NCBI GenBank assembly: GCA_937898545.1
Contig: CALEJV010000002.1
Coordinates: 29,666-93,665 of the forward strand
Direction of reading: 5' to 3'
Source: an uncultured Candidatus Saccharibacteria bacterium
GTDB taxonomy: Bacteria > Patescibacteriota > Saccharimonadia > Saccharimonadales > Saccharimonadaceae
Length of the DNA stretch: 64,000 nt
Shown piece after piece: positions 7,865-14,151 of this stretch; the stretch's first letter is position 1, and every line of letters starts with the position of its first letter. Position numbers and translations under genes: made by a program. The notes below the pieces were generated by a model that worked only from the letters and a program-made list of their open reading frames with translations, ran no database searches and had not been told where the DNA came from.

Positions 7865-8007
7865 GGTCTATATAGGCACATAGAAGAGCTCTTAAGCAAA
7901 CACCTCATGGTTTCAAGCTTCAGATCTAAGCACCCTTGCCGAAACGATAATATCACAATATAATAAACACAAAACGGTAATTGAACTATACACAGAAGGA
8001 GCGACCA

Positions 8008-9261
8008 ATGAACGGAGAGAAATCTATCCCGAATGGCTGGGAACCGTATACATACTCACTAACAGGTGAATATACAGGACTTATCGTCCCAAAAGAAGGC
8101 GTGTCTTTCGAGGCGACAGAGAAGCTCCAAGAGGGGTTACTTCAAGACCGGCGCGGTGAAGTCTCGTTCGTCGAGAAGGCGAAGAGTGAGATATTCGACA
8201 AGAAAGAGTATCAAAAATTCAGCGAGTCTTTCTTTCAGGCGCTGCGATCGACGTCTCGCATCATTAGCTATGCGACGGGCCAACCGTATCACGAGATGGG
8301 GCTAAAAAGCTGCGCGCCGCTTGGCACGAGTGCCGCAAGAGGACTTTTGCGCCTGGCTCATCGATATGAAAAGCTCAAAGAGCGTGAGGATAACCCGCGT
8401 GTTGTCGTGACACCATATAATCTCAGTCGCAAGCTGTGGGAGCAAGCCTTTCGACGGGCGACGGAAGATGATAGTATCGAGAACAACCCATTGCGGCAGC
8501 AAATTGATACAACACACGATATGAAGCGAACGATATATGGCTTACATGTCCGCAGGAGTCTATCCCATGATGTGTGGCCGAAATTTAATACAATTCCCGA
8601 AGGCACAGCGGTTTTTTATAGCCCTGATGGCATCCCCTGCACGGCGAGTGTTATTGTTGGCAGGCAAGAGCCGCGGTTTCGAGGGATGAGTTACCAAAAA
8701 GTTCACAAGCTAGATTGGGTAGAGATAAAAGAGCCCGAGCCGTCGGTCGAGCAGGCGCTATCACAGATGGCGACTGCGCTCATAGGTTGGAACGGTCAGC
8801 AGTCATCGAAAGAGAACGACGAGATCGATCCAAAACTGTCCGTGTCTATTCCTGGTATTGTCGGAATTGAAGGGATTCCGATTCCTTCGCTGCGTAAGCT
8901 TAAGCAGAGCTCCGATCAAGTGCACACCAAAAGTCTTGATATAGTAGCTGCAGAAGGGCAGGATCAATCTCCGCTCGACAAAGACCCGAATCTCTATAAG
9001 CGGTATGGTTACGACAGCCAAACCATCGCAGAAGCTCTGACTGCTGAGCTGAGTCGGATTATCGAAGGAGAGTCGCAGCCGCCGAGCTATCAGGTCTATG
9101 GAACATACTGCAAAGCACCAGAGCAGTCTCTATATGCTCCATATGTTCTATGGGGTAACAACGGTTGTGTCACGCTGTTGCTCCAAGGTATCAAAGAGGG
9201 CGATAGGCGGATCGGCTTTCGTCATGCCACGCGGTGCCTGTCTGAGTCACCTCGTGGGTAG
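8008..9261 (+). CDS. Protein of unknown function upstream of an Imm-5-like gene
   Basis: 417 aa from the ATG at 8008, which has AAGGAG 7 bases upstream; a TTG 27 bases earlier is in frame but has no such site. No signal peptide or transmembrane helix is visible. The N-terminal part contains GWEPYTYSLTGEYTGLIVP, the middle has many charged residues (KLKEREDNPRVVVTPYNLSRK), and a Ser/Asp-rich stretch (about 260-330) looks flexible. The C-terminal region (YAPYVLWGNNGCVTLLLQGI) may be a small globular domain. It ends 3 bases before the Imm-5-like gene, so the two are probably co-expressed. I do not recognise the family. Confidence 0.6.
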   Translation: MNGEKSIPNGWEPYTYSLTGEYTGLIVPKEGVSFEATEKLQEGLLQDRRGEVSFVEKAKSEIFDKKEYQKFSESFFQALRSTSRIISYATGQPYHEMGLKSCAPLGTSAARGLLRLAHRYEKLKEREDNPRVVVTPYNLSRKLWEQAFRRATEDDSIENNPLRQQIDTTHDMKRTIYGLHVRRSLSHDVWPKFNTIPEGTAVFYSPDGIPCTASVIVGRQEPRFRGMSYQKVHKLDWVEIKEPEPSVEQALSQMATALIGWNGQQSSKENDEIDPKLSVSIPGIVGIEGIPIPSLRKLKQSSDQVHTKSLDIVAAEGQDQSPLDKDPNLYKRYGYDSQTIAEALTAELSRIIEGESQPPSYQVYGTYCKAPEQSLYAPYVLWGNNGCVTLLLQGIKEGDRRIGFRHATRCLSESPRG

Positions 9262-9264
9262 TTT

Positions 9265-9732
9265 ATGTCAACACGCGTAAAAATCACAATCAACGACGAT
9301 AGCGCAGGCCGGGTGGCGCTTGATGCCTTGTACGAGGGCGCCAGCCAGGTGGCGCTGTGCCGCTATGCCTTGCGGCTGGCAGCGCACATTATGGAGACGG
9401 CGGGCTACAATGACCCGCACAACCCGGCCATTACCGCCGGTTTTGCCGTCAACCGCCAGTGGCAAGCTGGGGCGGCCCGCATGCACGATGTGCGCCAAGC
9501 TGGCTTTGCGGTGCACAAGCTGGCCCGCCAAGCGCCAGATGAGCTCACCACGGCAGTGCTGCGCGTAGTAGGCCAAGCCATCGGCACCGGTCACATGCCA
9601 GAGCACACCGTAGTGGCTAGCGACTACGCCATCAAGGTCATCAATCTCCTTTATCCCGGCGATAGGGCCGCTATCACCCACGAACGCCAGTGGCAGGTGC
9701 GGGTGATGAGGGAGGGGATGGCGGTTGCATAG
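9265..9732 (+). CDS. Imm-5-like putative immunity protein
   Basis: 155 aa, all helical. GQAIGTGHMPEHTVVASDYAIKVI matches the hallmark G-Q-A-x-x-T-x-H-M-x-x-H-x-x-x-A-x-Y-A segment of the Imm-5-like family, and DPHNPAITAGFAVNRQWQ matches its DPxxPAI opening. Family members are predicted immunity proteins, but most are found as orphans and their partners are not known. Here the only close neighbour is the unknown 417-aa protein 3 bases upstream. GC content is much higher than in that neighbour, so the two genes may not share an origin. Confidence 0.6.
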   Translation: MSTRVKITINDDSAGRVALDALYEGASQVALCRYALRLAAHIMETAGYNDPHNPAITAGFAVNRQWQAGAARMHDVRQAGFAVHKLARQAPDELTTAVLRVVGQAIGTGHMPEHTVVASDYAIKVINLLYPGDRAAITHERQWQVRVMREGMAVA

Positions 9733-9770
9733 CTGAGGTAGTAAGTTAGCCGTCTGGCGCAAATATAGAA

Positions 9771-9818
9771 AAAGAAAAGGGTCCTTAGGCAATTAACCGT
9801 TCGGAACCTTTTCGTCTT
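9771..9818 (+). ncRNA. Hairpin resembling a divergent copy of the repeated element
   Basis: AAGAAAAGGGTCC pairs with GGAACCTTTTCGTCTT around a short loop, with weaker outer pairing (ATAG/CTAT). AAGAAAA, AGG and CGGAACcTTTTCG sit in the same order as in the conserved element at 4730, but the middle differs, so homology is uncertain. On its own it is a plausible terminator region for the Imm-5-like gene. Confidence 0.35.
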
Positions 9819-9917
9819 AATAGCTCTATTGTAGCGACGATAGAAGAATAAAGCAAATGAGCTAATCTAGTTATGGTGGACAATTATCTATATAAGTAAA
9901 TAGCGAAAAAAGCTTCA

Positions 9918-9934
9918 AGGTGGTATAATCACCT
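9918..9934 (+). promoter_or_regulatory. -10 box inside an inverted repeat, promoter of the CPBP protease gene
   Basis: AGGTG-G-TATAAT-CACCT: a 5-bp inverted repeat surrounds the TATAAT at 9924-9929. A dimeric regulator could bind here and block the polymerase. The first ATG downstream is at 9972. Confidence 0.45.
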
Positions 9935-10057
9935 CATACGAACAAAATCACAAAAGGCTAGGTGTATACATATGAGTAACACGACAGAAAAACATCTAAT
10001 TCACTCCCCCTCATTAAAAAAGAGCATCGCAACAAAGTACTCATCACCCTCTTTGTC

Positions 10058-10945
10058 TTGACGGCACTCGCCGGAGGCGGCTACTGGGCGGTTGTAGCTG
10101 CGACAAGCAGTAGCGCGCCGCCGGTAGCGCTAGCATTGCGCTTGGCGTACGTTGCGATTTTGTATATGCCGGTGCCACTGTATACTCTCTTGCTGAGTCG
10201 ATTTATGCTTCGCGTGCCAGTACCATTTCGTGCGTTGTTGTCATTGAAACAAATCACAGCCAAGAAATATGCATTGGTCGCTGGGCTATTCTTGGCCTGG
10301 GTAGTATTGATGATAGGCTCCGTTGCTATTCTTGGCTGGCTGTGGCCAGAGACTTTTGGGCACCTGGCAACGACTAATGGACATTTGGTACACAACCTTG
10401 AGAAGCTCATCGGCGCATCGGTCGATACTAGCGCGATGAATATGCCACCAACACCGCTTGCTATGCTGCCGCTTGGTATCTTTGGTGCATTGATGGCCGG
10501 GCTAACAGTAAATGCGATCTTTGCGATGGCGGAAGAGATTATGTGGCGTGGTTACCTTGCGCAGGCATTTGCCGGACGGCCATTTTGCAAGAAATATGTG
10601 ACGATTGGCGTGCTGTGGGGGCTGTGGCATATTCCACTGATTGCCCTAGGGTATAACTATGGCACAGCGAACGCGCTTCCGGGGTCGGTGTTGTTCATTG
10701 GATTTTGTGTGGTGATGTCGCTTGTGCTTGGTTTTGTCGTTGAGCGAACCCGAAGTGTGTGGCTCGCTGCGGTGCTGCACGGGACGTTTAATGGCTTCTC
10801 GCAAGTTATGCTACTTCTGGTCGTTGGTGGGAGCTCACTGTTGGCTAGCTCAGCAGTAGGCGTTGTCTCGCTTGTGGCGTGGCTGGTGGTATTTGTGGCT
10901 TGCTATATAAGCACTGCTTTTGCATCTGTCACGGAGCGAGCATAA
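10058..10945 (+). CDS. CPBP family intramembrane metalloprotease (Abi), 5' end frameshifted
   Basis: 295 aa in this frame, multi-pass membrane protein. The CPBP motifs are all present: AEEIMWRGY (motif 1, paired Glu and Arg), LWGLWHIPL (motif 2) and HGTFNGF (motif 3). Family members cleave membrane substrates or protect against bacteriocins. The TTG at 10058 falls inside the first helix. The natural start is the ATG at 9972, which reads MSNTTEKHLIHSPSLKK, while the protease frame continues upstream as KEHRNKVLITLFV. One base is missing between them, most likely in the A6 run at 10016-10021 or the C5 run at 10006-10010. Sequencing error, inactivation or slippage are all possible. Confidence 0.85.
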   Translation: MTALAGGGYWAVVAATSSSAPPVALALRLAYVAILYMPVPLYTLLLSRFMLRVPVPFRALLSLKQITAKKYALVAGLFLAWVVLMIGSVAILGWLWPETFGHLATTNGHLVHNLEKLIGASVDTSAMNMPPTPLAMLPLGIFGALMAGLTVNAIFAMAEEIMWRGYLAQAFAGRPFCKKYVTIGVLWGLWHIPLIALGYNYGTANALPGSVLFIGFCVVMSLVLGFVVERTRSVWLAAVLHGTFNGFSQVMLLLVVGGSSLLASSAVGVVSLVAWLVVFVACYISTAFASVTERA

Positions 10946-11129
10946 GCGAACTGTCTCATCCAGGAAAGTCGATTCCGCTAAACTACTACTCTAGAGGTAT
11001 AGTAAAGTCATGCATATAACACGTCGTATTCAAGCGGTAAAGCTTCGCCATATTGGGGGGATTGCTGGTAATACTCAGATCAACCACACATTAAGTATAT
11101 AGCACGAGATCGACACGATTAATTGTCGC

Positions 11130-11159
11130 GTGACATGCTTATTCCAATTTTGTTATAAT
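11130..11159 (+). promoter_or_regulatory. Promoter of the abrB/doc pair
   Basis: -35 GTGACA (11130-11135), 18-bp spacer, -10 TATAAT (11154-11159). The ATG of the antitoxin follows 6 bases later, so the transcript is expected to begin at or next to the start codon. Confidence 0.6.
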
Positions 11160-11165
11160 GAGCCT

Positions 11166-11402
11166 ATGACGATTACCACAATCCAAAAGATCATCAAAAT
11201 CGGCTCGAGCCGTGGCGTGACGCTGCCGGCTAAGCAGCTGCGGGCGCTTGGCTGGCAGGAGGGGGATGAAGTGCGTATTGTGGTTGATACGGTGAGTTCT
11301 GCTCATGCACCAGTGCAACCAGCAACTGACCAAGTGCGGCGTGACTACGAAACATTCACGCAGCAGTATGGTGAAACGCTGAAGAATTTGGCTGACCGAT
11401 GA
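11166..11402 (+). CDS. AbrB/MazE-type antitoxin
   Basis: 78 aa. The N-terminal swapped-hairpin DNA-binding domain is visible in KIIKIGSSRGVTLPAKQLRALGWQEGDEVRI, which follows the AbrB/MazE pattern. The C-terminal tail (VQPATDQVRRDYETFTQQYGETL) is the expected toxin-neutralising arm. It overlaps the Doc gene by 4 bases (ATGATG/TGA arrangement), so translation is coupled. It probably represses its own promoter, as antitoxins of this kind do. Confidence 0.8.
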   Translation: MTITTIQKIIKIGSSRGVTLPAKQLRALGWQEGDEVRIVVDTVSSAHAPVQPATDQVRRDYETFTQQYGETLKNLADR

Positions 11403-11785
11403 TGCGCTATCTAACGACGGATGAGATTCAAGCATTACATTATTGGGTGATTGCGGACTATGGTGGCTCGCATGGTCTGCGCGACGCGAAGGCACTTGCG
11501 TCACTCGTCGTTACACCACAGGCAGTGTTGTTTGGTCGTGAGCTCTATGGATCGGTGCATAAAAAAGCAGCAGTGTATCTCCGTCATTGCATCGCTGACC
11601 ATCCGTTTATAGATGGGAATAAACGGACTGCAGTAACACTAACTGGAGTATTTTTATTACGCAATGATGTCTGGTTGCGAGCGGCACCCCAAGAACTTGA
11701 GAATATAGCAGTGCAGATTGCCACCGATCATTGGGATATCGTGCACATCGCACAGTGGTTGCAAGAAAATACTGAGGAAATATAG
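11399..11785 (+). CDS. doc: Doc-type (Fic family) death-on-curing toxin
   Basis: 128 aa. The active-site loop is HPFIDGNKRT with the catalytic His at about residue 68 and the nucleotide-binding Asn/Lys/Arg intact. Doc proteins phosphorylate EF-Tu on a Thr and stop translation until the antitoxin neutralises them. Length and the position of the motif agree with Doc. It is coupled to the AbrB-type antitoxin directly upstream. Phd is the usual partner in phage P1, whereas here an AbrB fold takes that place, a known combination. Confidence 0.85.
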   Translation: MMRYLTTDEIQALHYWVIADYGGSHGLRDAKALASLVVTPQAVLFGRELYGSVHKKAAVYLRHCIADHPFIDGNKRTAVTLTGVFLLRNDVWLRAAPQELENIAVQIATDHWDIVHIAQWLQENTEEI

Positions 11786-11904
11786 TATACTTCTCCACAA
11801 TATTTCCACAGAGTGATGTATTTTCTACATACAGATAACGATGGTGAATTCCTGGGGTCTAGGGCAGAAGGCTTGTTTATTTCAGGCCCAATTACCCTCT
11901 TGTT

Positions 11905-11915
11905 ACCATAAGCGT
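11905..11915 (+). promoter_or_regulatory. ACCATAAGCGT motif, site 1 (promoter of the BNR surface protein)
   Basis: The 11-mer starts at the downstream edge of the -35 region of a promoter whose -10 TATAAT is at 11924-11929. The same 11-mer occurs in the promoters of the GH16 gene (16888-16898, minus) and of the sigma-4/HARE gene (51955-51965, minus). It is probably an operator. Confidence 0.55.
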
Positions 11916-11982
11916 AATAATGATATAATGCGAACGTTATATTTAAGGTGTTGTGTTTCACAACAGAAAAGGAGGGTTTTGC

Positions 11983-13491
11983 ATGAGGGAACTCAGGCAA
12001 GCAAAGTATAATAAATGGAGAACGCTCGCTCGCGTGTCTCAGGCTGGATGCCTGGTGGCGGTAGCTGCTATGGTGGCATTGTTTGGCCAGCCTACACGAG
12101 CTGCCCAAGAGGTAGCTTGGAAGGACCAAGCTGGCTCTGGTGCAAAGAACTGGTCGGCAATGGCTGGCTCGACCGACGGTACCAAGCTTGTTGCAGCAGC
12201 GAATGCAGGGAGTATCTACACTTCGGCTGACAGTGGTGTAACGTGGAAGGAGCAAACAGTAACTGGGCTTGCTGGCCCGCAGAAGTGGACAGCCGTTGCT
12301 AGCTCGGCCGACGGCACCAAACTTGCTGCCTTCTACCAGTGGGGTGGCTATATGTACACCTCAGATGACGCAGGTGTCACCTGGAAGCAAAGAGGTCTCC
12401 CAGGAGCTGCTGGAGACTGGGTATCTGCTACGAGCTCGGCCGACGGCACCAAGCTTGCTGTTGTTGGGCGTGGCAGTAAGGTTTTTACCTCTGAAAACTC
12501 TGGTGCAACCTGGAAGGAACAAGCCAACCCAGGTGCAAAAAACTGGTCGTCTATCGCAAGTTCGGATGACGGCACCAAACTCGCCGCAACAGTAACCGAC
12601 GGCTCGATCTACACCTCAACAGACAGTGGTGTCACCTGGACAGAGCAAGCAGCCGCTGGCACTCAGAAGTGGACATCGATCGCTAGCTCGGCCGATGGCA
12701 TGAAGCTCGCTGCAACCGTCAATGGTGGCAAGATTCACACTTCGACAGATGGTGGCGTCACCTGGAAAGAGCAAGCTGCATCAACCCCACAGAAGTGGAC
12801 ATCGATCGCTAGCTCGGCTGATGGTATGAAGCTCGCCGCAACCGTCAATGGTGGTAAGATCTACACTTCAGATGACGGTGGTGCAACCTGGATGGAGAAT
12901 GACAGCGCTGCTACCGGTGCGTGGTCGGCTGTTGTTATGTCGAACGACGGGGCCAACCTCGCTGCAGCACTCAATGGTGGCAACATTAATACAGCAACAG
13001 CTAAGGATAAGCCAGTTGTACAGCCAGCCCCAGCCACCCCGGCGCCCGCAAATCCTGCACCAGCTAACCCAGCTCCGGCCAATCCTGCGCCCGCTACACC
13101 TGCTCCGGCCACTCCAGCACCAGCTACACCCGCTCCAGCGACGCCCGCACCTGCGACTCCGACCCCAGCAAATCCTGCTCCAGCTACCCCTGCGCCTGCG
13201 ACGCCCGCGCCTGCAAATCCTGCGCCTGCCAACCCAGCTCCAGCTACACCTGCCCCAGCTGAGCCAGCTGTAGAACCTGCACCAGCAGAAGAGCCGGCTC
13301 CGGCTGCAGAGCAAGCACCAGCAGCCAACCCAGCACCTGCAGCTAAACCAGCAGCAGAGGCTGCCGCTCCTGCTAAGCACGAAGGTCCAGCTCTCGCTGA
13401 CACTGGTGACAGCGTATGGCTCGTTGCTGCACTCGCAGCCAGTGGTCTTGGCGCCGGGAGCTTCTGGTTCGTCAAGAGCCGCAAGAACTAG
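11983..13491 (+). CDS. Secreted seven-repeat BNR-like propeller protein with Pro-Ala stalk and LAxTG sorting signal
   Basis: 502 aa from the ATG at 11983, chosen because AAGGAGGG lies 7 bases upstream. A signal peptide (to about residue 40, ...TRAAQE) is followed by seven repeats of about 42 residues, each with W-x-S-I-A-S-S-A-D-G-x-K-L-A-A and IYTSxDxGxTWxEQ, an Asp-box-like pattern that implies a seven-bladed beta-propeller. Next comes a ~115-residue stalk of PAPAT/PAPAN units, then LADTGD, a hydrophobic helix and KSRKN, a sortase-type anchor of the LAxTG class. Repeats 5 and 6 are nearly identical in DNA, so a recent duplication. Ligand unknown; surface adhesion is inferred. Confidence 0.8.
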   Translation: MRELRQAKYNKWRTLARVSQAGCLVAVAAMVALFGQPTRAAQEVAWKDQAGSGAKNWSAMAGSTDGTKLVAAANAGSIYTSADSGVTWKEQTVTGLAGPQKWTAVASSADGTKLAAFYQWGGYMYTSDDAGVTWKQRGLPGAAGDWVSATSSADGTKLAVVGRGSKVFTSENSGATWKEQANPGAKNWSSIASSDDGTKLAATVTDGSIYTSTDSGVTWTEQAAAGTQKWTSIASSADGMKLAATVNGGKIHTSTDGGVTWKEQAASTPQKWTSIASSADGMKLAATVNGGKIYTSDDGGATWMENDSAATGAWSAVVMSNDGANLAAALNGGNINTATAKDKPVVQPAPATPAPANPAPANPAPANPAPATPAPATPAPATPAPATPAPATPTPANPAPATPAPATPAPANPAPANPAPATPAPAEPAVEPAPAEEPAPAAEQAPAANPAPAAKPAAEAAAPAKHEGPALADTGDSVWLVAALAASGLGAGSFWFVKSRKN

Positions 13492-13520
13492 AGCACTGCA
13501 CTGCAGCGTCTCTATACCCA

Positions 13521-13554
13521 AGAGAAAGGCATACCGTATGCCTTTCTCTTTTTT
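13521..13554 (+). terminator. Rho-independent terminator of the propeller protein gene
   Basis: AGAGAAAGGCATAC pairs perfectly with GTATGCCTTTCTCT, followed by a T-run. It starts 29 bases after the stop codon. Confidence 0.9.
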
Positions 13555-14090
13555 GGTTGGTAGAGTAGGGTGCTGGGTCATCATAGAGCAATTGCATTAT
13601 ATGAAAGCGGCTTGGGCGCTAATGTAGCAGTGATACACCGTCACAGTACTTGAGCATAAGCAGCAAGGAAAATACCCTACACAGGTAAAACGCCAGCACT
13701 AGCGCGCTGCTAGGGGCTCTTGAGGAAGAATGGGTGGGGCTGCTGCTGTGTTGGCGCGGCCTTTGCGTTGCGCGGTGATGGTCGGGGTTAGAGATGATGG
13801 CAACCGATGGAACTTGCTTCCTGTGCGATGTATCTTGGTGCCAATCACTAATGCATCGGCCTTGTAGGCTACAGCAATGGCAGTGTGAGCGATTACATTA
13901 AGCCGACGAATAGCCTTCCGTCGATGAGGGTGGTTTGTACTTTTTTGGAGAGGGGAGAGACACGTATAGCGTGCTCTTATTCTTGCCCAAAGCAGCGCGG
14001 GAGATGGCTAGAGCGCCACCCCCCACAACTGCCAACGAGCGTGAATCTCACTCGTACTAACAAGCTTATATACACGCGAGGTGGCAAAAG
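13555..14090. other. Intergenic stretch with no supported gene
   Basis: About 535 bases between the terminator of the propeller gene and the end of the GH16 gene. Only short open frames without ribosome sites occur. I see no known RNA or repeat here. Confidence 0.5.
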
Positions 14091-14095
14091 AAAGT

Positions 14096-14121
14096 GGCTT
14101 GGATAGCATAGTATCCAAGCC
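14096..14121 (-). terminator. Terminator of the GH16 gene
   Basis: GGCTTGGATA pairs with TATCCAAGCC around a 6-base loop, 31 bases after the GH16 stop on the minus strand. The following bases (ACTTTCTTTTGC) are only moderately T-rich. Confidence 0.65.
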
Positions 14122-14151
14122 AAGATAGAGTTGTGTGGGGCAGGAGTACGG

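Noticed and set aside
13015..13370. Pro-Ala repeat as a separate element or antisense gene
   Set aside because: It is the stalk of the anchored propeller protein; the long antisense frame is a by-product of the repeat.
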